Assembly (NCBI RefSeq): GCF_024158745.1
Contig: NZ_JAMZAW010000009.1
Span: forward strand, 124,001-188,000
Direction of reading: 5' to 3'
Source: Paenibacillus tyrphae
GTDB lineage: Bacteria > Bacillota > Bacilli > Paenibacillales > NBRC-103111
DNA: 64,000 bases
Every line of letters starts with the position of its first letter. The stretch's first letter is position 1. A model generated the notes under the pieces. The model was not told the origin of the DNA and searched no databases. It worked only from the letters and a program-made list of their open reading frames with translations. This document shows, piece by piece, positions 41,591 through 49,528 of the stretch. A program made the position numbers and the translations under genes.

Positions 41591-42190
41591 TTAATAAACT
41601 TCGTAGCACTGGCCGGTTTGTTTGCCTTCGATGCTTTTCTGATACGCGGCGGCCGCTTTGCTGGCGGGAACAGGTACGAACCCGGCGAAATAACCGGCAT
41701 AATCGTTCCACGATTCTTCCAGCACATTTGGACTGACGGTGTTAATCCGGATGCCTCGCGGCATTTCGATCGCAGCCGACTTGACGAACGCCCGGATGGC
41801 GCCGTTGGCCATCGCGGAAGAGGTTCCTTGCGCGATAGGATCGTCCATTAAAATGCCTGACACCAGCGTAAAGCTGCCGCCGTCATGGACATAATCCAAT
41901 CCGAGCAGAACGATATTGATCTGCCCTTTGAGCTTGCCGTCGATGGCAACCTGATTATCCTCCGGGGTCATATCGGTCAGTGGAAGAAATTTGGCGCTTC
42001 CCGCCGTGACAACGACCGCATCGACTTTTCCTACCGCTTCGTACATCGCTGCGACGCTCTCCGTTGATGTCATATCTACGGCCACATCGCCACCGCTCCG
42101 TGCCGCTTTGATAATCTCGTGGTTATCCTTCAATCGGTCGACGACAGCTCTGCCAAGCGTTCCCGTAGCGCCAACAACTAATATTCTCAT
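41591..42190 (-). CDS. short-chain dehydrogenase-like protein lacking the Y-x-x-x-K pair
   Basis: A protein of 199 residues with a Rossmann start (MRILVVGATGTLGRAVVDRL) and the SDR-like core VDAVVVTAGSAKF and GIRINTVSPNVLEESW. Where classical SDRs have Tyr-x-x-x-Lys, this protein reads SAMANGAIRAF, so both catalytic residues are replaced. I believe this is normal for its small subfamily, whose members may bind NADP without classical dehydrogenase chemistry. GGAAAGG precedes the start. It is monocistronic. Confidence 0.75.
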   Translation of the reverse strand: MRILVVGATGTLGRAVVDRLKDNHEIIKAARSGGDVAVDMTSTESVAAMYEAVGKVDAVVVTAGSAKFLPLTDMTPEDNQVAIDGKLKGQINIVLLGLDYVHDGGSFTLVSGILMDDPIAQGTSSAMANGAIRAFVKSAAIEMPRGIRINTVSPNVLEESWNDYAGYFAGFVPVPASKAAAAYQKSIEGKQTGQCYEVY

Positions 42191-42269
42191 CGATTAACCG
42201 CCTTTCCAGTCACATTAATACAGATTTTACCATGCACTTGTATCCGGTTCAATTGCGCCTCGGATGATC

Positions 42270-42310
42270 GAAAAAGCAGCCGTCCCCCGATGCCGGGAAA
42301 CGGCTGCTTT
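42270..42310 (-). terminator. terminator of the cadherin-like/dockerin-like gene
   Basis: AAGCAGCCGT pairs with ACGGCTGCTT, with an inner CCCG/CGGG helix, followed by TTTTTC on the minus strand. Confidence 0.88.
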
Positions 42311-42319
42311 CCATGGTTT

Positions 42320-44437
42320 CTACGGCGAAACGAATTTCGCCCCAACCTGTCTCAATACAATCGCCACATCTTCACGGGTAAATTGACCGTCTCCGTTCAA
42401 GTCATTATGCCCGTACGGCGAGTTCAGATAAGCGAGAACTTCACGGATGCCAATCCCGTCATGGTCGGTATCGAAATCGGCCAGTCTACGCAGCATTTGT
42501 TGCATGGCGTCTCCGTAGACTACCTTGAGGCTTACGGCCGCGTTCGTCTCCCCACTAAGGCTGCTTACCGCGCCGGCTTGGATACGGAATTCCAGATCAT
42601 CCCCCGGCTGCAGCGGGCCGCTCGTGGTGAAGCCTGCTTCAGCGGCTCCCGGCGTGTAGACGACATCGGTTACCGACAGCGCCGTGTTACGACTGATATT
42701 GTTGATGCTGAAGTAAGACGCATCCGCAACGGACCGCAGCGGCTCGGAGAAGGTCAGCCGCACGTTCATTCCGTCCATGACCAGCTTCGTCAGCACCGGC
42801 GTTCCGGCTTGTGTCACGCGAATGGTGTACAGCCGGGTCGTCCCGTCCTGCGCGGTGACCAGCACTTCGATGACATTTGATACGCCGGAGATCAAGGGCA
42901 GCGCCGGGCTGTCCATGCCGCTCTGAACGGGAACGTAGCTGCCGCCGTTGACTCGGACTTGAATCTTGGCGGCCGGGTTGCTATCCGGCAAGACGGGCTT
43001 CACCGTGAGCGATGGGACGGACCGGCTTACCGTCATGTAATAATCGGTCACCTGGCTGGAGAAGTCAAGGTGTCCGGGCGAGACGGTTAAGCCGGACAAG
43101 CTGGCGTCGCTATTCTTTAATCTCGTTACGGTGAGCGTATATATTTTTTCCACGGACGGGTCCTCGGCCAATACCTTGATCTCCAGCGTATTGCTGCCCA
43201 CGGTCAGAGGCAGGGTAGCCGGAGAGCCGCTAGCCGCCGGAATGTAGCTTCCTCCGTTGGCGCGAACGTAGACGGAGGCGTTCACATCGGATAACGCGGG
43301 CGTTACCGCCAAGCTGGACGTAGAGTACGGGACGTCCGCCATCGTATAGGCCAGCCTTTCGTACACGAACGGTTCGTTCAGGCTTCCCGGAGTCACGTCC
43401 AGCCCGCTTAGCCACGCGTTGTTGCTTTGCCGCTTCACGGTCATCGTATAGAGAGTCGTTGCCGTTCCGTCTTCCGCGGTCACTTTGACTTGGATGCGGT
43501 TGCCCCCGACGTTCAGGGCTAACGGCTGGCTGGGCAAGCCGCTGCTAACCGTTGTGAAGCCTCCGTCGTTTACTTGAAGCTGCACAGTCGCCGCCGAATC
43601 GGCCGCCGTCGGCGTGACCGTCATTTCCTGGGTCGCATAGCCGACATCCGCCAGAACATATCCCATAAGCTGCGGCTCAAAAGGGGGATTTAATGTGGTC
43701 CCGGAGACGGTTAAAGCACTCAACTTCGCATTCGTGCTAGGCGCCGCCCGCATGACCGTAATCGTATACGTTTTATTGACTGTTTTATCGTTCGATGTAG
43801 CCTGGACCGTGATCGTATTGCTTCCGACGTTCAAAGGAATGGGGCCGAATGCGGCTCCGTCGGATGCCGCCGTTCCGTTGATCAGGAAGGTGGCGGCGGG
43901 GTCGTCCAACACCCCGGTGAGCGACACGTTGCTCGTCGCGTAAGGAACGCTTGTCGAGTAACTCGTCGTTGAAGGCTGGAAAGCCGGGCTTAACGCCGCC
44001 CCGCTTATACGCAAATCGCTCAAATCCGCATCGTTTGTTGCCGGAAAGTACACATGGATCGTGTACGTGTTGATTGTTGAAGAATCGGCCGAGGTAACCT
44101 TGATTTGAAACTTGTTGTCTCCCCGGTTCGTCGCGATATAGCCGGTCGACGTATTTTCGGGCAGGTTGATCCAGGCGCTTCCGTTCATCGAGTACGCCAT
44201 CTTCGCCCCGGAATTCGCAGGGATGGCGGATGTGTAGAAGCCTTGTTCGGAGCTGCGCATCCTCACCCAATATTCCGTTACGGTCGGTGAAAATGCGGGC
44301 GAGAGGGCCCCTGCGCCCTGATGAATGCTCGTCAGATCGGCATTGGCATCATTGCCTGCCGCACGCGCATGCCAAGGAAAAACAATAATAACGATCATGG
44401 CCGTCATCATGGCCACTAAAAGCTTCGATATTCGCAC
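42320..44437 (-). CDS. secreted protein with cadherin-like beta-sandwich repeats and a dockerin-like end
   Basis: A protein of 705 residues with a Sec signal (KLLVAMMTAMIVIIVFPWHA then RAAG). Five tandem beta-sandwich modules of about 90-100 residues follow. Each starts L-S-x-L-x-(V/I)-S-x-G-x-L-x-P-x-F and ends YTITV or YTMTV (for example NAKLSALTVSGTTLNPPFEP), the cadherin-like PF12733 pattern common in Paenibacillus. Then comes a Big-like domain (VLTKLVMDGMNVRLTFSEPL). At the C-terminus, DFDTDHDGIGIREVLAYL and HNDLNGDGQFTREDVAIVLR form two calcium-loop motifs as in type I dockerin. There is no S-layer or LPxTG anchor. The start is GTG behind AAGGAGG. It is probably an adhesive or scaffold-binding surface protein. 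Confidence 0.8.
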   Translation of the reverse strand: MRISKLLVAMMTAMIVIIVFPWHARAAGNDANADLTSIHQGAGALSPAFSPTVTEYWVRMRSSEQGFYTSAIPANSGAKMAYSMNGSAWINLPENTSTGYIATNRGDNKFQIKVTSADSSTINTYTIHVYFPATNDADLSDLRISGAALSPAFQPSTTSYSTSVPYATSNVSLTGVLDDPAATFLINGTAASDGAAFGPIPLNVGSNTITVQATSNDKTVNKTYTITVMRAAPSTNAKLSALTVSGTTLNPPFEPQLMGYVLADVGYATQEMTVTPTAADSAATVQLQVNDGGFTTVSSGLPSQPLALNVGGNRIQVKVTAEDGTATTLYTMTVKRQSNNAWLSGLDVTPGSLNEPFVYERLAYTMADVPYSTSSLAVTPALSDVNASVYVRANGGSYIPAASGSPATLPLTVGSNTLEIKVLAEDPSVEKIYTLTVTRLKNSDASLSGLTVSPGHLDFSSQVTDYYMTVSRSVPSLTVKPVLPDSNPAAKIQVRVNGGSYVPVQSGMDSPALPLISGVSNVIEVLVTAQDGTTRLYTIRVTQAGTPVLTKLVMDGMNVRLTFSEPLRSVADASYFSINNISRNTALSVTDVVYTPGAAEAGFTTSGPLQPGDDLEFRIQAGAVSSLSGETNAAVSLKVVYGDAMQQMLRRLADFDTDHDGIGIREVLAYLNSPYGHNDLNGDGQFTREDVAIVLRQVGAKFVSP

Positions 44438-44536
44438 AAAACGTCCTCCTTCATGATGATAACCACCATTAAAAAAAGATGGCGTTCTTGCTGCCGCGTT
44501 TTCTAAATGTCTAGGAAAGCAGGGGGTTTCAATGTT

Positions 44537-45112
44537 TTAACCGGGACAGCCTTCCCTGTAATCCTCGACAATGACCTCGACCGCCCCGGTTTCGGGGTCC
44601 ATCACGAAGCCGTGAACAGGGATCGCTTGGGGGAACAGCGGATGTCTGCGGATCATTTTGACGCTGTGCATGACGCCTTCCTCCGCACAGCTAAAGCCGC
44701 GCAAAAACTTTTCCATGCGAATGCCCGAGTTTTCAAGCGTCTCGATCACTAACGGATCGATGCCGTGCTCCGCGAATTTATTCACCATACGTGCCGGATC
44801 AATCTCCGTCATGCCGCAGCCGTGGTGGCCGATCACGATAACCTCGCGCGCACCCAGCTCGTAGACGGCGACCAGAAGGCTGCGCATGGCGCTGCCGAAC
44901 GGCTGGGTTAGAATCGCGCCCGCATTTTTGATGAACTTCGCATCTCCGTTTTTGAAGCCCAGCGCCTTCGGAAGCAGCTCGCTAAGCCGCGTATCCATGC
45001 AGGTCAGCACGGCGACTTCTTTATCGGGAAATTTGTCCGTTAAGTAATCTTCATACCGTTTCTCGGCAACGAATTTCTTGTTGAATTCCAGTAGACTTGG
45101 GACAATGGACAT
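44537..45112 (-). CDS. beta-class carbonic anhydrase
   Basis: A zinc enzyme of 191 residues that interconverts CO2 and bicarbonate. The metal site C38-x-D40-x-R42 (VLTCMDTRLSELL) and H96-H-G-C99 (VIGHHGCG) is complete, with Asp40/Arg42 forming the catalytic dyad. Length and the motif PFGSAMRSLLVAVYELGARE fit the short YtiB-like branch of the family in Bacilli. It should be cytosolic. Monocistronic and divergent from a WYL regulator. Confidence 0.9.
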   Translation of the reverse strand: MSIVPSLLEFNKKFVAEKRYEDYLTDKFPDKEVAVLTCMDTRLSELLPKALGFKNGDAKFIKNAGAILTQPFGSAMRSLLVAVYELGAREVIVIGHHGCGMTEIDPARMVNKFAEHGIDPLVIETLENSGIRMEKFLRGFSCAEEGVMHSVKMIRRHPLFPQAIPVHGFVMDPETGAVEVIVEDYREGCPG

Positions 45113-45328
45113 CGTGTGAGGCCTCCTTGCTTCACGCTAGATTCTTATGTTAAGTCTAGCATCAAATGCAGGAGGATGAATAGTAAAAATCTATTTAACA
45201 TCGGTGCGGAGGACTAGGGGGCTCAAAAGCTTTATGCTTTTCATTGCGTTATTGTAATAAGATGATGATAACAAATCAGGCTTCGGCAAAAGGACGCAAG
45301 TCGATCGTGCAGGAGAGGGTGGGCAGAG

Positions 45329-46276
45329 ATGAACAAAACAGATCGTTTGTTAGCCATCGTCATCGAATTGCAGCGTAAAGGGGTGCTGCGCGCGGAGGAT
45401 TTGGCGGCCCGCTTTGAGACGAGTACGCGAACCATCTACCGGGACATTCAAGCGCTTAGCGAGGCGGGAGTTCCGGTTGTCGGCGCTCCGGGGCAGGGTT
45501 ATTCCTTGATGGAGGGGTATTTTCTCCCTCCGGTGAGCTTTACGGTAGAAGAAGCGGTGGCGCTGCTGATTGGAACGGACTTTATCGAACAAAAGTTCGA
45601 CATAGGATATGGCGCGAAGGCACAGAGCGCCCGGGGCAAAATCGAAGCGGTCTTGCCGGAGAGCGTCCGCAGCGAGGCGTCCCGGGTCCGCGCGACCATG
45701 CGGCTGCTGGCTGCGGGAGACGCGCCGATCGGCGGGCGGGAGAAGCAGTACTTGGAAGCGCTGCGGCAAGCGATATTGGAGCAGAGGAAGGTTCGGTTCC
45801 ATTATTCCAAAAACAGGCCGGAAATCGATGGGAACCGCCACAGCGACCGCACAGTCGCCCCTTACGGTCTAATCCTTGTTCGCGGCTCCTGGATCTTGAT
45901 TGCGCATTGCGAGTTGCGGAAGGAGCTTCGCCATTTCCGGCTGTCCCGAATGAGCGGCCTGACCGTTCTGGAGGACCCGTTCTCGTTTCCCCCGGATTTT
46001 CAATTGCAGGATTACTTGCCTGCGGATGACCGGAACGTGCGGGTGCGTATTCTGGCAAGTACGGATATCGTGGATCGAGTAAAAGAAACGTGCAGCTTTT
46101 ACCTAGAAGCCTTCGAGGATCGGGAGGAAGGCTTGGTCATCACGTTTCGCGTCCGGCAGCCCGAGGAACTGCTGCATTGGGTGCTCGGCTGGGGTGCGAA
46201 TGCCGTGGTGCTGGAGCCGGAGGCGCTGAAGGTCCGGGTCCGGGAAGAAGCCGAAAAAATGCTAAAGCGCTACTGA
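45329..46276 (+). CDS. WYL-domain transcriptional regulator (YafY/DeoR-like)
   Basis: A protein of 315 residues. The N-terminal winged helix (LLAIVIELQRKGVLRAEDLA; FETSTRTIYRDIQALSEAGV) is DeoR-like. The middle to C-terminal part is a WYL domain (VAPYGLILVRGSWILIAHCE; LRHFRLSRMSGLTVLEDPF) with a WCX end. WYL proteins sense ligands, sometimes single-stranded nucleic acid. Targets are unknown. The DinB and EVE genes follow, so it may control them. CAGGAG lies before the start. Confidence 0.87.
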   Translation: MNKTDRLLAIVIELQRKGVLRAEDLAARFETSTRTIYRDIQALSEAGVPVVGAPGQGYSLMEGYFLPPVSFTVEEAVALLIGTDFIEQKFDIGYGAKAQSARGKIEAVLPESVRSEASRVRATMRLLAAGDAPIGGREKQYLEALRQAILEQRKVRFHYSKNRPEIDGNRHSDRTVAPYGLILVRGSWILIAHCELRKELRHFRLSRMSGLTVLEDPFSFPPDFQLQDYLPADDRNVRVRILASTDIVDRVKETCSFYLEAFEDREEGLVITFRVRQPEELLHWVLGWGANAVVLEPEALKVRVREEAEKMLKRY

Positions 46277-46300
46277 CATACTGTTGTCAGTAGCGCTTTT
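46264..46300 (+). terminator. terminator overlapping the WYL stop codon
   Basis: AAAGCGCTACTGACA and TGTCAGTAGCGCTTT form a near-perfect 14-15-base stem followed by T. The stem includes the TGA of the WYL gene. Confidence 0.88.
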
Positions 46301-46341
46301 GTATAGTAAGAGCAGATGATGAAAAGGAGCTGGGATAAGCA

Positions 46342-46884
46342 ATGAACACAACGGAAATTTTGCGGAGTTTTGAGGACATTACGGAACATTACATTCAGGA
46401 GCTGGAAGGCTTCAGTATGGAACAGTTGAAGCGGCAGCCGGGAGAGAACGAATGGTCGCTCGGACAAATGTACCAGCATTTGATCAATGCCGCATTGTAC
46501 ATGCAGCTTGCCAATGCGGAGCGCTGTCTGGCGCCAGGCGGGGATGACGCCGCATCCGCAGGCGAAAAGACGGAGGTGGGGGAGACCGTATTCGGGCAAG
46601 GAAGCCTGCCGCCGGTGCGCATCCAGGTCCCGCCTTCACCGCAATATACGCCTCAGCAGCCCGAAAGCAAAGAGCAGCTTGTCGAAGGACTAAAATCCGT
46701 CGTGCGCCGAATGAATGAGATTGCATCAAAGCTGGAGAATGCGCCGCTGCACCATACCGTCGCCCATCCCCGGTTTGGGGGACTGACCGCGGAAGAATGG
46801 TTCAGGCTCGTCGAAATGCATTACCGCCACCATCTTCTGCAGAAGGACCGTTTGAAGCAAGCTCTCTTGCTAGCGTTTAATTGA
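46342..46884 (+). CDS. DinB-family protein
   Basis: A four-helix metal-binding protein of 180 residues (DinB/YfiT superfamily). H46 (LGQMYQHLIN) with H160 and H164 (MHYRHHLLQKDRL) form the His triad. The middle stretch, with Gly/Ala/Pro and several Glu, is longer than usual. Relatives include thiol-S-transferases that use bacillithiol. AAAAGGAG precedes the start. The EVE gene follows 28 bases downstream. Confidence 0.82.
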   Translation: MNTTEILRSFEDITEHYIQELEGFSMEQLKRQPGENEWSLGQMYQHLINAALYMQLANAERCLAPGGDDAASAGEKTEVGETVFGQGSLPPVRIQVPPSPQYTPQQPESKEQLVEGLKSVVRRMNEIASKLENAPLHHTVAHPRFGGLTAEEWFRLVEMHYRHHLLQKDRLKQALLLAFN

Positions 46885-46912
46885 GGCGAGAATGAACAGG
46901 AGGGATCACCAG

Positions 46913-47404
46913 ATGCCGGACCAATCGGTACCCGGGCAAGAGCGCTACTGGATCGGCGTCGTTTCCGCTTCCCATGTAAGCCGGGGCGTACAGGGCGGGT
47001 TTGCCCAGCTGTGCCACGGCAAGTCCGCGCCGCTCCGGAGGATGCGCCTCGGAGACTGGCTCATTTATTATTCTCCGCGTACAGACATGAAGGGAGGGGA
47101 GCCGCTGCAAGCCTTTACCGCCATCGGCCGGGTGGCGGACGACCGGGTTTACGAGTACCGGATGTCCGATTCCTTCGTACCGCTCCGCCGGGATATCCGC
47201 TATTTTACTTGCAGCGAAGTGAAAATCGCCCCGCTGCTGGATCAGCTCAGCTTTACGCGCGGCAACCGGCATTGGGGGTATAAGCTCCGCTCGGGTCATT
47301 TCGAGATCGCGCGGGAAGATTTTCTGACGATTGCCGAAGCGATGCTGGACGAGGCGGGAACTCTCCATTTGAAGCAGGCTTGCGGGAGCGGCTCGGGCGC
47401 GTAA
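46913..47404 (+). CDS. EVE-domain protein
   Basis: A protein of 163 residues with the EVE/PUA-like fold: YWIGVVSASHVSRGVQGGFA, then LRRMRLGDWLIYYSPRTDMK, and VPLRRDIRYFTCSEVKIAPL. EVE domains bind modified bases in DNA or RNA and often occur as the reader part of defence enzymes, but stand-alone copies are common housekeeping proteins. I chose ATG 46913 behind CAGGAGGG. Probably co-transcribed with the DinB gene. Confidence 0.82.
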   Translation: MPDQSVPGQERYWIGVVSASHVSRGVQGGFAQLCHGKSAPLRRMRLGDWLIYYSPRTDMKGGEPLQAFTAIGRVADDRVYEYRMSDSFVPLRRDIRYFTCSEVKIAPLLDQLSFTRGNRHWGYKLRSGHFEIAREDFLTIAEAMLDEAGTLHLKQACGSGSGA

Positions 47405-47657
47405 GATCGCGGAAGACGGATATGCTGAACTTGCCAAAGCGACGAGCTTTGGACGGTTCGGCTTTTCTTTTTTTTTAGGGAGACTGTACCTTGCCCGGAA
47501 CGGCGCAATCTTTGAAAAGCTTTACGGCATAAAGGATGACGCGGTATACAGAGCATCAACAGGTGCAGGGTTCACCGCTCGAAGATTGGCAAAGCTTGGC
47601 TATAGCGACGAGCAAGTTAAGAAACTGTTACGGAGCGATTGTTTTTTTATAGAGTAA
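47400..47657 (+). pseudogene. orphan C-terminal gene fragment
   Basis: An 85-codon frame without a start codon, containing protein-like sequence AIFEKLYGIKDDAVYRASTG followed by AGFTARRLAKLGYSDEQVKK. It ends at TAA 47655-47657. The 5' portion is crossed by a terminator-like hairpin (CCAAAGC/GCTTTGG at 47434-47452, then a run of T), so it cannot be read from the EVE gene. It looks like the severed tail of a lost gene at the edge of the AT-rich island. I do not recognise the family. Confidence 0.4.
47434..47475 (+). terminator. likely terminator of the DinB-EVE unit
   Basis: CCAAAGC and GCTTTGG pair around a 5-base loop; a long T-rich tract follows after a short gap. Confidence 0.5.
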
Positions 47658-47682
47658 ATAAAATGGGAAACCAATCCCAAAA

Positions 47683-47730
47683 ACCACTTAGTCAGGTATT
47701 ACCGATTATTGAAGTGGTGTTTTTTTAGCC
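47683..47730. terminator. terminator of the 47754-47945 gene
   Basis: ACCACTT and AAGTGGT form the stem around a ~21-base loop. T-tracts lie on both sides, so it may work in both directions. Confidence 0.6.
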
Positions 47731-47753
47731 CTTCTGTTCAATTTATTGATCAA

Positions 47754-47945
47754 CTATTTTCGTCCCCACAGTGCCATTGCAATAATTTCTATTAAACCCA
47801 CTACGATAAAAACTATTGATCCTACCATAAGAGATGTTTGAAGATCTACGTTCAAAATGCTAGGCAAAATTGTGAATAAAATAATAAAATTCAAAATATT
47901 CCAGGGTAGTCTTTTTTTTAAAAAATTAAGTAGTACTTGTTTCAT
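47754..47945 (-). CDS. small two-helix membrane protein
   Basis: A protein of 63 residues with two hydrophobic helices (about 14-32 and 38-57) and basic ends (KKRLPW; WGRK). I chose ATG 47945, behind GAAAGGGAG. It is divergent from a secreted bacteriocin-like protein gene in the same AT-rich island. Small two-helix proteins of this kind often serve as immunity proteins to membrane-active peptides, but no family match is evident. The role is inference. Confidence 0.55.
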   Translation of the reverse strand: MKQVLLNFLKKRLPWNILNFIILFTILPSILNVDLQTSLMVGSIVFIVVGLIEIIAMALWGRK

Positions 47946-48124
47946 TGTAAAATTTCTCCCTTTCAAGTTTGTTTAAATTTTACCATATTCTCGAATTTCT
48001 TGCGCTATGCTAACTAAAATAAATTTTATATATTTAGGTTTTAATTGAAAATATATCCTTATATTGATAATATTAATTTATTGAAAAATATTCATATATT
48101 TCAAAATAATAGTAGGTTTTCGGG

Positions 48125-48790
48125 GTGAAGAAAATTATTGTCGCTTCGTCTTTATCTTTGGCTTTATTGGGAAGTCAGGTCGGCTCTGCTTTTGCTGCTC
48201 CTCCAGAAGTTACTGTTCAAGCTGATCAGGCAATTTCACAACTTTCACAGGCTTTTATCGATAAGGTTAATCCGTATGTAAAAATTGATTCTGCTAAACA
48301 GTTTTATTTGACCAAAGAAGCAGATAAAATCTTAAGCAAAGCAGACATCCAGACAGCCAAAGAAGTAATCGAAAAAACGAATGCTTTTGTGAGAGAACAT
48401 GCACAGGAGTTGTCTGTTTCCAGCAACGGTACATTAGTACCGACACAATTCGAACGTGCCGCTATCAATTTAGGTGATAATTTTTCTTTTGATATTGCTT
48501 GGTGGGGAACTCAGATTCACTTCTCTCATGAATTTGTTCAAAAATTTAAGGACAATGTTCTTTTATATACTGCATCTGTTGCAGGAACAATTGCTGCTAT
48601 GCAAGCAACTATGCTTTTCTTTTCGGTGACTCCTCCTGCTTGGTTTGCTTCTGCGGTGACCGCCGTTGCAGCAGCAGGAGCATGGATGCTTATAAACACA
48701 GACAAAGGAGCAGGCACTTACGTAGACTTTTATGGGTGGTATGGCACTATTGGTATAACAGTCCCAGTTCCTATTTTCCACTCTTATTAA
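48125..48790 (+). CDS. secreted protein with hydrophobic C-terminal hairpin (bacteriocin-like)
   Basis: A protein of 221 residues with a clear Sec signal (KIIVASSLSLALLGSQVGSA then FAA). Residues ~30-110 form a helical pro-region (AISQLSQAFIDKVNPYVKID; EVIEKTNAFVREHAQELSVS). Then comes DIAWWGTQIHFSHEFVQKFK, followed by two hydrophobic segments (~145-165 and 170-190) and an aromatic tail. I recall, without certainty, Firmicute proteins with a similar WWG…LS…Gly/Ala-rich hairpin pattern. Their role is unknown, and pore formation or membrane insertion is plausible. The start is GTG with GGGG close by. Base composition is much more AT-rich than in the genes on either side. Confidence 0.6.
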   Translation: MKKIIVASSLSLALLGSQVGSAFAAPPEVTVQADQAISQLSQAFIDKVNPYVKIDSAKQFYLTKEADKILSKADIQTAKEVIEKTNAFVREHAQELSVSSNGTLVPTQFERAAINLGDNFSFDIAWWGTQIHFSHEFVQKFKDNVLLYTASVAGTIAAMQATMLFFSVTPPAWFASAVTAVAAAGAWMLINTDKGAGTYVDFYGWYGTIGITVPVPIFHSY

Positions 48791-48832
48791 CTCTGGGCAG
48801 CGATTTTGAATTCGTGGAACAATGCAAAAAAA

Positions 48833-48878
48833 CGGCTCTTGTTCGCATCCTTGCGGCAAGGGCCGATCTTTATTTTTC
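48833..48878 (+). terminator. terminator after the bacteriocin-like gene
   Basis: CGGCTCTTGTTCGC pairs with GCGGCAAGGGCCG and is followed by a T-rich tract. A closely similar hairpin recurs at 49274-49317. Confidence 0.75.
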
Positions 48879-48940
48879 TCCAGATTTTTCAGAAGTCTGG
48901 GTGGTTTTATTATAACTAAAAAGGTAAAGGCGTGATATTT

Positions 48941-49107
48941 TTGTCTAAGCAAAAAGTTATCATTAACGCTGCAGCGGAGGGGGGCTATCGTTCACTGTTT
49001 TATGGATGATCATACATTATTCCACGAATAAAGACGTTTCAATTGGAGCTGGTCTTGTAGGCGGTGTCTCTTGGTTCTTGGGGGCTTTAAATTATTTCAT
49101 CGTTTAA
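48941..49107 (+). pseudogene. frameshifted small membrane protein gene
   Basis: Starts at TTG 48941 (MSKQKVIINAAAEGG). One more G in the run of six at 48979-48984 would connect it to the frame LSFTVLWMIIHYSTNKDVSI followed by GAGLVGGVSWFLGALNYFIV and TAA. The restored product would be 55 residues with one or two helices. As written, the frame stops after 22 codons. The position after the bacteriocin-like gene suggests a partner or immunity role. Slippage or a sequencing error in the G-run is possible. Confidence 0.5.
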
Positions 49108-49528
49108 AAAGTATGGCTAAAATACATGAATATCATCAGAAATACTTACTTTTTTTCAAAGCCAACTGTGTACCGACTCACCACATTTTTCCATAACCAA
49201 GCTATGCGAAATCTTTAATGTACTCTGTCCTATTTTAGATGCAATAAAGAAAAAACATGATTGCAATGCAGTAACGAGCCCTTGTTCGCATTTACGCGGC
49301 AAGAGCCGTTTTTTTGTTTTTCTTCGAATTTATTATTGAGGTCCTTGGTTTCTCAAACGATAGGCACGGGTCCCCCAGTTCACCGGCCCTAAAACCCAAG
49401 TGATCACAGCATTGGGTTACATCGGTATTTTTACGGGCTTCGTAGGGTAACTTTTTGCGGGTATGGCTCTACGGGGCAGGACACGGCCAGCCCCCCAAAG
49501 AGCCGCGGACCCTTCCGCCAGGTTCCCG
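49108..49528. other. gene-poor stretch at the right end of the AT-rich island
   Basis: It holds the second terminator hairpin (49274-49317). It also has a short protein-like fragment on the + strand ending at 49450 (…GPKTQVITALGYIGIFTGFV), without a start, probably the tail of a lost gene. Base composition returns to GC-rich after about 49380, which may mark the island border. Confidence 0.4.
49274..49317 (+). terminator. second copy of the island terminator
   Basis: CCCTTGTTCGC and GCGGCAAGAGCCG form a stem followed by seven T. Sequence and loop resemble 48833-48878, suggesting a local duplication. Confidence 0.65.

Noticed and set aside
46913-47404. EVE-domain protein as part of a defence system
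   Set aside because: It stands alone beside DinB and WYL genes with no restriction or nuclease partner, so a defence role is not supported.
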